Below, piece after piece: positions 1-8,208 of a stretch of DNA of 64,000 bases. How positions within the stretch are numbered: position 1 is the first letter of the stretch; the number at the start of each line of letters is the position of its first letter. The stretch is from JADJWR01 sp963847675 (GTDB lineage: Bacteria > Pseudomonadota > Gammaproteobacteria > Burkholderiales > Burkholderiaceae_F): assembly GCA_963847675.1 (NCBI GenBank), contig CAWKAP010000008.1, forward strand, positions 372,001 through 436,000. Direction: 5' to 3'. Position numbers and translations under genes: made by a program. Below the pieces are notes generated by a model. The model was not told the DNA's origin and made no database searches. It worked only from the letters and a program-made list of their open reading frames with translations.

Positions 1-154
1 GGGCGAGGCGCCGCTCCCCGACCGGCCGTCGCGCTGCCTCGTTGATCCGGTGCAGGGCATCGGCCCGGCGAGGCGACTACGCTAGCTTCCTGAAGCGAAC
101 CCGTTGCCCAGCGCACGCCAGAGCGGCGCGCCGCTTTTCAGGAGGATCCGTCTC

Positions 155-1204
155 ATGACCCACATCGCTCAACTGCTCGGCGCCGACGCCGACAACCTGC
201 TCGGCTTCTCGACCCCGAAGATCGCCAGGACCAGCCTGCACCTGCCCGGCCCGGATTTCGTCGACCGCGTGGTCGCCGCCAGCGACCGCAAGCCGACGGT
301 GATGCGCAACCTGCAGGCACTGTTCAACCACGGCCGGCTGGCCGGCACCGGCTACGTGTCGATCCTGCCGGTCGACCAGGGCATCGAGCACTCGGCCGGC
401 GCATCGTTCGCGCCGAACCCGCTCTTCTTCGACCCCGAGAACATCGTGAAGCTGGCGATCGAAGGCGGCTGCAACGCGGTGGCCTCCACGCTCGGCGTGC
501 TGGGCAGCGTGTCGCGCAGGTACGCGCACAGGATCCCGTTCATCCTCAAGTTCAACCACAACGAGTTCCTCAGCTATCCGAACACCTACGACCAGTCGAT
601 GTTCGCCAGCGTCGAGCAGGCCTTCGAGATGGGCGCGGTCGCGGTCGGCGCCACCGTGTACTTCGGCTCGGCCGAGTCGCGGCGGCAGATCTGGGAGGTG
701 TCGCAGGCGTTCGCCCGCGCGCACGAACTCGGCATGGTGACGATCCTGTGGTGCTACCTGCGCAACAGCGCCTTCAAGCAGGACATCGACTACCACGTGT
801 CGGCCGACATGACGAGCCAGGCCAATCATCTCGGCGTGACCATCGAGGCGGACATCATCAAGCAGAAGATGGCCGAGAACAACGGCGGCTTCAACGCGGT
901 GAAGTTCTCCAAGACCAGCTCCAAGGTCTACAGCGAGCTGACCTCGGACCACCCGATCGACCTGTGCCGCTACCAGGTGGCCGACTGCTACATGGGCCGC
1001 GCCGGGCTGATCAACTCCGGCGGCGAATCGAAGGGCGCCGGCGACCTTGCCGCCGCGGTGCGCACCGCGGTGATCAATAAACGCGCCGGCGGCATGGGAT
1101 TGATCTCCGGCCGCAAGGCGTTCCAGAAGCCGATGGCCGAAGGCATCCAGCTCCTGAACGCGATCCAGGACGTCTACCTGTCGAAGGAGGTCACGGTCGC
1201 GTAG
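155..1204 (+). CDS. fbaB: Class I fructose-bisphosphate aldolase (FbaB/DhnA type)
   Basis: The 349-residue product matches the archaeal-type class I aldolase family, which cleaves fructose 1,6-bisphosphate to glyceraldehyde 3-phosphate and dihydroxyacetone phosphate through a lysine Schiff base in the cytosol, without metal. Visible family segments are VDQGIEH near residue 75, KFNHNE near 130, a lysine-bearing DIIKQK near 235, and a C-terminal GGMGLISGRKAFQ segment that fits phosphate binding. The start is the ATG at 155 because AGGAGGA lies at 140-146; an in-frame upstream ATG at 104 would add 17 residues without a ribosome site. The 3' end overlaps the convergent phosphatidyltransferase gene by 14 bp. 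Family assignment is strong; the exact Schiff-base lysine is not assigned here. Confidence 0.9.
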   Translation: MTHIAQLLGADADNLLGFSTPKIARTSLHLPGPDFVDRVVAASDRKPTVMRNLQALFNHGRLAGTGYVSILPVDQGIEHSAGASFAPNPLFFDPENIVKLAIEGGCNAVASTLGVLGSVSRRYAHRIPFILKFNHNEFLSYPNTYDQSMFASVEQAFEMGAVAVGATVYFGSAESRRQIWEVSQAFARAHELGMVTILWCYLRNSAFKQDIDYHVSADMTSQANHLGVTIEADIIKQKMAENNGGFNAVKFSKTSSKVYSELTSDHPIDLCRYQVADCYMGRAGLINSGGESKGAGDLAAAVRTAVINKRAGGMGLISGRKAFQKPMAEGIQLLNAIQDVYLSKEVTVA

Positions 1205-1748
1205 CTGCGCGGCGCGCCTGCATCGCCTTGCGGCCCCAGACGGTGACGTACTGGGCGCCGGAGGCGATGACGGTGAGCGACGTGATCCACAGGAAGACGC
1301 GGAACCACGGGCCCTCGTCGATATAGCCTGCGCCGAAGGCGAGCACGCTGGCCAGGAACAGGAACTCCAGCGCGGTGTTCGCCTTCGACAGCCAGGTCGG
1401 CGCCATGTCGACGTGCCCGATCAGCAGGTGGTAGGCCGTCGCCCCGCTGACGATCAACACGTCGCGGCCGATCACCAGCAAAGCGAACCACCACGGCAGC
1501 CAGCCCTGCTGCGCGAGCAGCAGCACGGTGGTCAGCATCGCAAGCTTGTCGGCGAGCGGATCGGCGATGGCGCCGAAGCGCGTGCGCAGGTTGAAGCGCC
1601 GCGCGATGACGCCGTCGGCCAGGTCGCTCAGCCCGAGCGCGACGAACAGCGCGAAAGCGCGCTCGTGGTCGTGCTCCAGCAGCAGCCACGCCAGCAGCGG
1701 CACCAGCGCGGCGCGCAGCACCGTGATGGCGTTGGGCAGGTGTCTCAT
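1191..1748 (-). CDS. CDP-alcohol phosphatidyltransferase (PgsA-like)
   Basis: A 185-residue membrane enzyme of the CDP-alcohol phosphatidyltransferase family, which displaces CMP from CDP-diacylglycerol with an alcohol acceptor at the inner membrane. The diagnostic D-x2-DG-x2-AR-x8-G-x3-D-x3-D signature is complete at about residues 42-68 (DLADGVIARR followed by GAIADPLADK). Several hydrophobic helices flank it. The size and N-terminus (MRHLPNAITVLRA) resemble phosphatidylglycerophosphate synthase, so glycerol 3-phosphate is the probable acceptor, but other acceptors such as inositol phosphate or serine cannot be excluded from sequence alone. It converges on the aldolase gene and its last codons overlap it. 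Confidence 0.85.
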   Translation of the reverse strand: MRHLPNAITVLRAALVPLLAWLLLEHDHERAFALFVALGLSDLADGVIARRFNLRTRFGAIADPLADKLAMLTTVLLLAQQGWLPWWFALLVIGRDVLIVSGATAYHLLIGHVDMAPTWLSKANTALEFLFLASVLAFGAGYIDEGPWFRVFLWITSLTVIASGAQYVTVWGRKAMQARRAATRP

Positions 1749-1865
1749 CAGCCGGTCGACTCGCGTGCGCCTGCGCCAGAGCCTACCCCATGGGCGGCGC
1801 CCTGCCTTGATCCATCTCGCCGGCGCGGCAGCCGGCCCGTGCCCTCGCGACCGGCCAGGCGGGCT

Positions 1866-2804
1866 TCAGAGCGCGTCGAACGCCGCGGCGATGCGGCGCT
1901 GCTGCCCGGCATCCGGCAAGGGGCCGCGCAACGCGCCCATGTTCTCGACCGCATGCGCCGGATTGGTGGTGGCCGGGATGGCGCAGGTCACGCCTTCATG
2001 GGCGAGGATCCACTTGAGGAAGACCTGCGCCCAGTTGGCGCAGCCGACTTCCCTCGCCGCCTCCGGCAGCGGCCGGCTGCCGACGCGGTTGAACAGCAGC
2101 CCGCCGTCGAACGGCCGATTGATGATGACGGCCACGCCGCGCGTGGCCGCCAGTTCGATCAGCGGCAGCGCCGAGCGGTCGGCGAGGTTCAGCGTGATCT
2201 GCATGAAGTCGATCGGCTCGCGCCTCAGGATTCGCTCCATCTCGTCGTGCTTGCGGCCGTGCGAGGTGGTCACGCCGATGTAGCGGAAGCGCCGCTCGTC
2301 GCGCCAGGCGCGCAGCGTCCTGATGTGCCCGGTCCAGTTGAGCAGGTTGTGCACCTGCATCAGGTCGAAGCGCCGCGGCTCGGCGCCCGGCACGGCGCCG
2401 TCGGCACCCTGCCCCCAGAGCCGCAGCGATTCGGCCATCTGCGTCGGGCCGACGCCGGTGAACGCCGTCCACACCTTGGTCGCCGCGAACAGCTTGCCGC
2501 GATGCTCGACCTGCGGCAGCAGTTCGCCGAGCAGCTTTTCGGCGCGGCCATACATCGGCGACGAGTCGATCATGCCGCCGCCGGAGCCGAAGAAAGCCTG
2601 CAGCACTTGAAGCCGGCGCGTGCGCGCGACGACCTCCTCGCCGACGTCGAAGGTGAGCCAGGTGCCCAGCCCGACCGCGCTGATCTTCTCGCCGCTTACC
2701 GGGATCGTCCGCCGCAGCAGTTCCGCCTCCACGGCTGCGGCGGGAAAGAGCGCGGCGCCGGCCAGCGCCGGCACGGTGGTCAACAGGCTGCGTCGCTTCA
2801 TCAA
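1866..2804 (-). CDS. Exported aldo/keto reductase family protein
   Basis: A 312-residue TIM-barrel aldo/keto reductase. After an N-terminal MMKRRSLLTT segment and a hydrophobic stretch ending in AAAVEA, which looks like a Tat-type signal, the barrel shows the family tetrad: D and Y in DSSPMYG (about residue 80), K in AATKVW, and H in MQVHNLLNW. The C-terminal AIPATTNPAHAVENM matches the NADPH-binding loop of the family. A twin-arginine export signal on an aldo/keto reductase is consistent with cofactor loading in the cytosol before export. The substrate is unknown. It lies on the minus strand, 39 bp downstream of an EamA exporter gene on the same strand, so the two may be cotranscribed. Confidence 0.82.
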   Translation of the reverse strand: MMKRRSLLTTVPALAGAALFPAAAVEAELLRRTIPVSGEKISAVGLGTWLTFDVGEEVVARTRRLQVLQAFFGSGGGMIDSSPMYGRAEKLLGELLPQVEHRGKLFAATKVWTAFTGVGPTQMAESLRLWGQGADGAVPGAEPRRFDLMQVHNLLNWTGHIRTLRAWRDERRFRYIGVTTSHGRKHDEMERILRREPIDFMQITLNLADRSALPLIELAATRGVAVIINRPFDGGLLFNRVGSRPLPEAAREVGCANWAQVFLKWILAHEGVTCAIPATTNPAHAVENMGALRGPLPDAGQQRRIAAAFDAL

Positions 2805-2843
2805 TCGGACAGACCACGTAAAGCGCCGCGGAGTTCAACGGCG

Positions 2844-3734
2844 TCAACGGCGGAAATTGACCAGCCCGATGCCGGCGCCGACCAACAGCGCCGCCACCGC
2901 GAACGTCGGGCTGAGCCGCTCGCCGAGCAGGATCACGCCGAAGGCCACGCCGAACAAGGGCGCCAGAAAGGAAAAGACGGCGAGCCGCGCCGCGTAGTAG
3001 CGCGTCAGCAGCCAGAACCATGCGAGGTAACTGGCGAAGGCGACCACCACGCCCTGGAACAGCAGGCTGCCCACGGCCACCGCGTCGACGCGGACGACAC
3101 CTGGCTCGCCGATCATCCATGCCGCAAGCGGCAGAAGCAGCGCCGACACCGCAAGCTGGTACAGCAGCGTCTTCTCCGCCGACACGCGCGCCAGCCGCGA
3201 GCCGCGGATCAGCACGGTGGTCGCCGCCCACAGCGCCGCGGCGATGACGCCAAAGGCATCGCCGAGCAGCGTATTGGGCCCGGACGCGGCGAAGCCTTCG
3301 GCAAAAGCGGTGGCGAGTCCGGCGAAGGCCAGCAGCACGCCGCACCACTGCAGCGGCGCCAGCCGTTCGCCCGGCACGAACAGCACCAGCCCGAGCGCGG
3401 TCAGGACCGGTGCCAGGTAGACGAAGACCACCAGCCGCGACGCGCTCGTGTACACGAGCCCGCTGTAGATGAAGCAGAACTCGCCCGCGAACAGCGCGCC
3501 CGCGGCAAGTCCCACGGCCAGCGTGCCGTCGCGGCCGAACAGCGCGATGCCGCGCCAGCGCGCCCAGCCGAGCAGCAGCAGCGTGGCGAGGATCGACCGG
3601 ATCGTGGCCTGCGTGAGCGGCGCCACCGCCGGCAGCGCAAGCTTGATCGCCACCTGCTGCAGACCCCAGAGCATCGTGCACACGAGCAGCGTCGTGTAGG
3701 CGCGCGCGTCGAGCGGCAGTCGGGTTGCGATCAT
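2844..3734 (-). CDS. EamA/DMT family transporter
   Basis: A 296-residue inner-membrane protein with about ten hydrophobic helices arranged as two EamA repeats, the usual architecture of drug/metabolite exporters and nucleotide- or amino-acid-efflux permeases. The N-terminal CTMLWGLQQVAIKLA and the second-repeat FLAPLFGVAFGVILLGE segments are typical of the family. The start at 3734 (MIATRLPLDARAY) is chosen because the open frame that continues upstream is antisense to the next gene and lacks family similarity. Substrate and direction are not predictable. The C-terminus ends NFRR 39 bp before the exported aldo/keto reductase gene. Confidence 0.85.
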   Translation of the reverse strand: MIATRLPLDARAYTTLLVCTMLWGLQQVAIKLALPAVAPLTQATIRSILATLLLLGWARWRGIALFGRDGTLAVGLAAGALFAGEFCFIYSGLVYTSASRLVVFVYLAPVLTALGLVLFVPGERLAPLQWCGVLLAFAGLATAFAEGFAASGPNTLLGDAFGVIAAALWAATTVLIRGSRLARVSAEKTLLYQLAVSALLLPLAAWMIGEPGVVRVDAVAVGSLLFQGVVVAFASYLAWFWLLTRYYAARLAVFSFLAPLFGVAFGVILLGERLSPTFAVAALLVGAGIGLVNFRR

Positions 3735-3866
3735 GGCCGGTCGCAGCTTAACGGTGTCGTCGATCGGCACGAACGCGCGTAGATTCGCGGCTCGGCCGGG
3801 CGGACGCTGCCGCTTCCGCCTGCGCCCGAATGCCTGCCTGTGCCAGCATGAGGATCTGTCGACGCA

Positions 3867-4367
3867 ATGACCACCGCCGATCCACCTTCCGGCGTGCAAC
3901 TCGATCCGCAGATTGCGGAGTTCATCACCGGCGTCACGTCGATGTCGGTCGCCACCCGCGATGCCGGCCTGGTGCCGGCCGTGGCCAAGGCGGTCGGCTG
4001 CGCGGTCAGCGCCGATCGGCGCTGGCTGACCGTCTTCGTCGACCGGGAACAGGCGGCGCAGGTCACTGCCGACATCGCCGCCGGGAGCCCGATCGCCGTC
4101 GTGTTCTCGCTGCCGTCGACGCATCGCACGGTGCAGATCAAGGGCGGGCCGGTCACCGCGACCGCCGCGACGGCGGCGCAGAAGGTTCGTGCGCGCCTGC
4201 ACGTCGACGGCATCGTCGAGCACCTCGTGCAGCTCGGTTACGCGGAAGGCGCCCTGCGCGGCTTCTTCGGCTACGACCCGGGCTCCCTGCTTGCGCTTCG
4301 CTTCGCCCCGACCGCGGTGTTCGCGCAGACGCCCGGGCCGCGCGCCGGCGAACGGATCGCCGGATGA
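3867..4367 (+). CDS. Pyridoxamine 5'-phosphate oxidase-fold protein (small)
   Basis: A 166-residue protein with the split-barrel flavin-binding fold common to pyridoxamine 5'-phosphate oxidase-like proteins; the central ISADRRWLTVFVDREQ to GSPIAVVFSLPSTHRTVQIKG region fits the FMN-binding barrel. No catalytic assignment is possible. Its stop overlaps the start of the next gene by ATGA at 4364-4367, so the two products are probably translated in fixed ratio and may act together. The N-terminal MSVATRDAGLVPAVAKA segment resembles family members that bind flavin or heme rather than oxidise pyridoxamine phosphate. Confidence 0.7.
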   Translation: MTTADPPSGVQLDPQIAEFITGVTSMSVATRDAGLVPAVAKAVGCAVSADRRWLTVFVDREQAAQVTADIAAGSPIAVVFSLPSTHRTVQIKGGPVTATAATAAQKVRARLHVDGIVEHLVQLGYAEGALRGFFGYDPGSLLALRFAPTAVFAQTPGPRAGERIAG

Positions 4368-5779
4368 GCGCGCCGGGCCGTCCCAAGCGCGAGTCCTTCG
4401 CGCGCAGCGAGAAGGCAAGCCTCATCAGCCCGCCGCTCACCGCCCTGCGCGCCTGTTTCGAGGGCGAGATCCCGGCGCTGCTGGCGAGCTGCAGCCTCGA
4501 CGGCATGCCGAACGTGACCTACGTGTCACAGGTGCACTACGTCGACCCCGGGCACGTCGCGCTGAGCTTCCAGTTCTTCAACAAGACACGCGAAAACGTG
4601 CTTCAGCATCCGCACGCGGTCGCGCTGGTCGTCGACCCGGTCACCGGGAAGCGTTACCGGCTGCAGCTGCAATACCTGCGCACCGAGGAGTCGGGCCCGC
4701 TCTTCGAGTCGATGCGCGCGCGGCTGGCCGGCATCGCATCGCACACTGGCATGGCCGGGGTGTTCCGGCTGCGCGGCTCGGACGTCTACCGTGTGACGAA
4801 CATCGAGCCCGTGCCCGGCCCGAGCCTGCCGCCGCCGCCGGCGGGCAGCAGTCCGCTCGGGCTGCTTCGACCGCTGGCGACCCGTATCTCCGCTCACACC
4901 GATCTGGCTGCGCTTCTCGATGACACGCTCGCCGCGCTGGAAGGCGAACTCGGCATCTCGCACTCGATGCTGCTCCTGCTCGACGCCGGGGGCCGGCGAC
5001 CACCGCGACTGTTCATGGTGGCCAGCCGTGGCTACGACGCGTCCGGCCTCGGTTCGGAAATTCCACTCGGCCACGGCGTGATCGGCGTGGCTGCGGCGCA
5101 GCGCACGCCGATCCGCATCTCGCATTTCACCGCGGAGTACGCGTACGGCCGCGCCATCCGCGAGGAGATCCGCGCCTCGGGCCTCGGCGAGCAGCTCGAA
5201 AGCGAGATCCCGCTGCCGGGGCTGGCCTCGCCACGCAGCCAGCTCGCGGTGCCGATCGTCGTCACCGACCAGGTCGTCGGCGTGCTGTACGCAGAAAGCG
5301 CCGAGGACCGCCGCTTCTCCTTCGAACACGAGGACCTGCTGGTCGGGCTGGCCGCGCAGCTCGGCGCCAGCATCGCACTGCTGCGTCTTTCCGCCGAATC
5401 GCACGACACCGCGCCCGCCGAGCCCGCGCCCGCAAGCCAGCCCCTCGGCGGCACGCCGGTACGCATCCGCCACTATCCGGTCAACGACAGCGTGTTCGTC
5501 GACGACGAGTACGTGATCAAGGGCGTGGCCGGCGCCATCCTCTGGAAGCTGGCGCGCGAGTTCGCCGCAGGCCGCCGCACCGAGTTCACCAACCGCGAAC
5601 TGCGCCTCGATCCGACGCTGCACCTGCCCGACATCAGCGACAACCTCGAAGCGCGGCTCATCCTGCTGGCGCGCCGCCTGAACGAGCGCTTTCCGAGGCT
5701 GCGCATCGTCAAGACCGGGCGCGGCCGCTTCCGCTTCGAGGCCGACGCGCCGCTTCGGCTCGAGGAGGCAGCGGCCTGA
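4364..5779 (+). CDS. PPOX-GAF sensor protein with winged-helix-like C-terminus
   Basis: A 471-residue multidomain protein. Residues about 20-150 carry a second pyridoxamine-phosphate-oxidase-like barrel (PALLASCSLDGMPNVTYVSQ, FFNKTRENVLQHP). Residues about 175-345 form a GAF domain with the usual GLxSEIPLGHGVIGVAA and SQLAVPIVVTDQVVGVLYAES core. The last 110 residues (HYPVNDSVFVDDEYVIKG to KTGRGRFRF) look like a small winged-helix module. Together this suggests a cytosolic flavin or redox sensor feeding an output domain, but no enzyme activity is visible. The ATG at 4364 overlaps the stop of the upstream PPOX gene. Ligand and partner are unknown. Confidence 0.72.
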   Translation: MSAPGRPKRESFARSEKASLISPPLTALRACFEGEIPALLASCSLDGMPNVTYVSQVHYVDPGHVALSFQFFNKTRENVLQHPHAVALVVDPVTGKRYRLQLQYLRTEESGPLFESMRARLAGIASHTGMAGVFRLRGSDVYRVTNIEPVPGPSLPPPPAGSSPLGLLRPLATRISAHTDLAALLDDTLAALEGELGISHSMLLLLDAGGRRPPRLFMVASRGYDASGLGSEIPLGHGVIGVAAAQRTPIRISHFTAEYAYGRAIREEIRASGLGEQLESEIPLPGLASPRSQLAVPIVVTDQVVGVLYAESAEDRRFSFEHEDLLVGLAAQLGASIALLRLSAESHDTAPAEPAPASQPLGGTPVRIRHYPVNDSVFVDDEYVIKGVAGAILWKLAREFAAGRRTEFTNRELRLDPTLHLPDISDNLEARLILLARRLNERFPRLRIVKTGRGRFRFEADAPLRLEEAAA

Positions 5780-5801
5780 AACGGCGCGCCGCGTCGGCGC
5801 C

Positions 5802-6308
5802 TTACTTGGGCGGCGCCGGAAACGTGACCACCGGCCCGGACACCTTGCCGCCGGGGGGCACGTAGGCGGGCGCCGGCGCGCCGGCAGGGCCCAGGCTGCG
5901 GACGTAGCGATAGGCCGCGCGCAGGTCCGCGTCGGTCATGTCGCGCAGGTTGAACCACGGCATCGGCGGCCGGTACTGCGCCGAACGTGCACGCCGGACC
6001 CATTCCTCTTCCGACATGCCGGCCACGACCCGCCGAAGATTGGCGGCGTAGGTGGTTCCCCACGGTCCGCTCCAGCCGAGCGCATCACCCGTCAGCCACT
6101 GCGCCTCGGGAACGTCGCCGCCGCTCTGTGCGTAGCCCGGCGTGTGACAGTCGTTGCAGCCGGCGATCCTGATCACGTAGCGACCGCGGTCGATCGTCTT
6201 CTGCTCCGAGCTTGCGCGCCGCGCGGAGTCGGCCGCGGCTACGCCGGTGATCGCCAGCGCCGCGACGACGCCGGCCAGCAGAACGCCCGCTTTCCCTTTC
6301 ACGTTCAT
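5802..6308 (-). CDS. Exported mono-heme cytochrome c
   Basis: A 168-residue protein with an N-terminal signal peptide (MNVKGKAGVLLAGVVAALA, cleavage plausibly after GVAAA) and a single heme c attachment site CNDCH near residue 51. A methionine-containing PPMPWFNLRDM segment near residue 114 could provide the distal ligand. The C-terminal DADLRAAYRYVRSLGP helix is typical of class I cytochromes. It should act in the periplasm as an electron carrier or as part of a dehydrogenase. It lies 12 bp downstream of the hemerythrin-like gene on the same strand and is probably cotranscribed with it. Confidence 0.85.
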   Translation of the reverse strand: MNVKGKAGVLLAGVVAALAITGVAAADSARRASSEQKTIDRGRYVIRIAGCNDCHTPGYAQSGGDVPEAQWLTGDALGWSGPWGTTYAANLRRVVAGMSEEEWVRRARSAQYRPPMPWFNLRDMTDADLRAAYRYVRSLGPAGAPAPAYVPPGGKVSGPVVTFPAPPK

Positions 6309-6320
6309 GATGACCTCCGT

Positions 6321-7004
6321 TCAGGCGGCAAGCGGCGCGGCCGCGATGCCAACGACGAGCTTGTTCCACTCGCGCGGCGCCAGCTGGGATCGCGCCACTT
6401 CCAGCAGACGGTGAAAGACCTCCGCCGGCGCCTTCGCCTGCAGCGCGCCGAACAGCGTGCTGCGCTCGTACGGCGTCAGGCTCGGCGCCATCCAGCGGAT
6501 CACCTGGGCCATCTCCTGCGCGTCGATCGAGGCAACGATCCGGTCGTGGATCGCGGCCAGTTCGTCGTCGGTCAGCTCGGCCCACAGCACCGCGTTGTTG
6601 ACCGTTTCCTCCTCGTGCATGTGGGCAAGGTTCTCGGCGACGAACAGCGAAAGGTGCCGGTAGAGCTCGTGCGCCGCGATCGCGCGCGCCGCCCCCGCAG
6701 CCCATTCGACCTCATCGGCCTGCCGGCGCAGGTCGCGCAGCGTCGCGCGCTGCCGGTCGTGCTCGGCGCCGGTCTCATCTGCCGAGCCGGGCCGGCGCGC
6801 CTGCATCGCCACGTGGATGAACTGGTCCTCGATCTGCGCGTGGTGCTCCAGCAGATCGAGAAGCGAGCGCAATTGCTGCAGCGTGGCGTGGCGCTCTTCT
6901 TCGTCGTCGGCGTCCATGCGGCCGACGGCGCCGAGCGTGTCGGCCATGAAACTGCGCAGTGCCTTGTGAATCGATGCGTAGAGATCAAAACGTGCCATGG
7001 TCAT
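6321..7004 (-). CDS. Hemerythrin-like domain protein
   Basis: A 227-residue cytosolic protein rich in alpha helix. Histidine and acidic residues are spaced as in hemerythrin-like diiron bundles: H14, EHHAQIEDQFIH near residue 53-64, AEHDRQR near 80, and HLSLFVAENLAHMHEEE near 120-135. No signal peptide is visible. Hemerythrin-like proteins bind O2 or NO or protect iron-sulfur clusters; the specific role here is not known. The start at 7004 (MTMARF) is preceded by GAGGAAGG; a second ATG two codons in, at 6998, is also possible. It precedes the cytochrome c gene by 12 bp, suggesting a redox or gas-response pair. Confidence 0.78.
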   Translation of the reverse strand: MTMARFDLYASIHKALRSFMADTLGAVGRMDADDEEERHATLQQLRSLLDLLEHHAQIEDQFIHVAMQARRPGSADETGAEHDRQRATLRDLRRQADEVEWAAGAARAIAAHELYRHLSLFVAENLAHMHEEETVNNAVLWAELTDDELAAIHDRIVASIDAQEMAQVIRWMAPSLTPYERSTLFGALQAKAPAEVFHRLLEVARSQLAPREWNKLVVGIAAAPLAA

Positions 7005-7203
7005 CTTGCCTTCCTCGTATGGTGTGCGGTTACGGAAACTTCCCTGTCGCCGCCGATGGCGGCACCCCGATGGAAGGCATCGTAGGAAACCGTGCCGGCC
7101 CGCGCTCCTAAATGTTGGCTAACGGCTTGCTAAGAAATTCGTAAGGCGGCAACGGTGCGAAAATCAATCCTTTCCGCAACCCTTACAGGCCCGGCGAGTA
7201 GTG
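7005..7203. promoter_or_regulatory. Divergent intergenic region, AT-richer than surroundings
   Basis: This 199-bp region separates the leftward hemerythrin/cytochrome unit from the rightward DUF1289 unit. The part from about 7105 to 7190 is visibly poorer in G and C than the flanking genes and contains short inverted arms GTAAGG (7141-7146) and CCTTAC (7181-7186). It is the likely site of both promoters. I could not identify a confident -35/-10 pair or a known operator. Confidence 0.4.
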
Positions 7204-7413
7204 ATGCCCGACCAAGCCCAGCACGCATCCGGCGCCCGCACCGGAACCGTGCCATCACCGTGCGTCTCGGTGTGCAAGATCGACGCGGCCACCGGCTGGT
7301 GCGAAGGCTGCCGCCGGACGATCGACGAGATTGCGCACTGGGGCCTGCTCGACGACGACGAGAAGCGCGCCGTCTGGGCCGACCTGAACCGGCGGCGGGC
7401 CGTGCTGCGATGA
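7204..7413 (+). CDS. DUF1289 family cysteine-rich protein
   Basis: A 69-residue protein with the DUF1289 pattern: SPCVSVCKID near residue 18, then GWCEGCRRTIDEIAHW and a C-terminal LLDDDEKRAVWADL helix. The four cysteines could bind a metal or iron-sulfur cluster, but the family has no established function. GTG at 7201 directly precedes the ATG at 7204; I use the ATG. The stop overlaps the start of the next gene (ATGA at 7410-7413), so it is translationally coupled to a DsbA-fold isomerase. Confidence 0.82.
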   Translation: MPDQAQHASGARTGTVPSPCVSVCKIDAATGWCEGCRRTIDEIAHWGLLDDDEKRAVWADLNRRRAVLR

Positions 7414-8087
7414 GCGTCGCCACGCCGCCGTCGGCCGAGATCGACTGGTACTTCGATTTCATCTCGCCGTACTCCTACCTCGCCTTCGAGGCGCTGCCGG
7501 CGGCGTTGGCCGCGATCGAACCAGCACCGGTGGTGCAGCTGCGACCGGTGCTTTTCGCCGGCCTGCTGAATCACTGGGGGCACATGGGGCCGGCCGAAGT
7601 GGCGCCGAAGCGCCGCTTCACGTACGAGCACTGCACGTGGCTGGCCGACCGGCACCGCATTCCCATGCGCGCGCCACGCCACCATCCGTTCAACCCGCTG
7701 CCGCTGCTGCGCGCCGCGATCGCCGCCGGCAGCGGGCGGGACGTCGTCGCACGGCTGTTCCGCTTCGTCTGGCGCGACGGTGCTCTGCCAGACGAGCCGG
7801 CCTTCGCACGGCTGCTCGCCGATCTCGGCGTCGCGCCAGCGGCGCTCGATGCGCCCGAGGTGAAATCCGCCTTGCGCGCCAACGGCGCGGCGGCGATTGC
7901 CGCCGGCGTGTTCGGCGTGCCGACCGCGGTGGCGCGGACCGCTCGCGGCGTGCGCGCCGTGTGGGGCTTCGACGCCCTGCCGATGCTCGCGGACTGGCTG
8001 CGCGATGCGTCCGTCTTCGGCAGCGACGAGATGCGGCGCGCGGCCGACCTGCCCGCGGGCGAGCAGCGCCGGAGGGTTTCGCCTTGA
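7410..8087 (+). CDS. 2-hydroxychromene-2-carboxylate isomerase family protein (DsbA fold)
   Basis: A 225-residue thioredoxin-fold protein of the HCCA isomerase/glutathione S-transferase kappa group. The N-terminal WYFDFISPYSYLAFEAL carries the conserved serine (SPYS) used by this group in place of the DsbA cysteines, and GVFGVPTAVA near residue 170 is the cis-proline loop. These enzymes use glutathione to isomerise aromatic ring-cleavage products, or act on related substrates. The ATG at 7410 overlaps the DUF1289 stop. Downstream, a repeat-containing spacer leads to a MaoC-type hydratase. The physiological substrate is not evident. Confidence 0.82.
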   Translation: MSVATPPSAEIDWYFDFISPYSYLAFEALPAALAAIEPAPVVQLRPVLFAGLLNHWGHMGPAEVAPKRRFTYEHCTWLADRHRIPMRAPRHHPFNPLPLLRAAIAAGSGRDVVARLFRFVWRDGALPDEPAFARLLADLGVAPAALDAPEVKSALRANGAAAIAAGVFGVPTAVARTARGVRAVWGFDALPMLADWLRDASVFGSDEMRRAADLPAGEQRRRVSP

Positions 8088-8088
8088 G

Positions 8089-8190
8089 CGCCGCACGGCC
8101 GCTCCGAAGGCGCTCAGTTTCCCCTCGGGGGGACAGCCCGCAGGGCGACGGGGGCGGCATTAACGCCGCACGGCCGCTCCGAAGGCGCTC
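8089..8190 (+). repeat. Direct-repeat spacer with C/G palindrome, open in frame
   Basis: Two 27-bp copies (8089-8115 and 8164-8190) are identical and flank a core with CCCCTCGGGG (8121-8130 region). Read from the TTG at 8084, which overlaps the upstream stop (8085-8087), the whole spacer is open for 42 codons and closes with TGA at 8210-8212, overlapping the ATG of the next gene at 8209. The repeat encodes AARPLRRRS twice in that frame. A similar C-rich palindromic spacer occurs at 62182-62266. I read it as an intergenic repeat of the kind common in Burkholderiales; a translated linker peptide is only a hypothesis. Confidence 0.7.
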
Positions 8191-8208
8191 GGCTTCGCAG
8201 GAGACGGC

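Noticed and set aside
1..154. Leading 154 bp as the end of another gene
   Set aside because: No frame shows family character; TACGCT around 78-83 could be a -10 element for the aldolase gene but is not convincing.
1413..3782. A 789-codon open frame on the plus strand across three minus-strand genes
   Set aside because: Its translation is low-complexity, rich in Arg, Gln and Ala, and antisense to the phosphatidyltransferase, aldo/keto reductase and EamA genes, which have clear family motifs. Long antisense frames are expected at this GC content.
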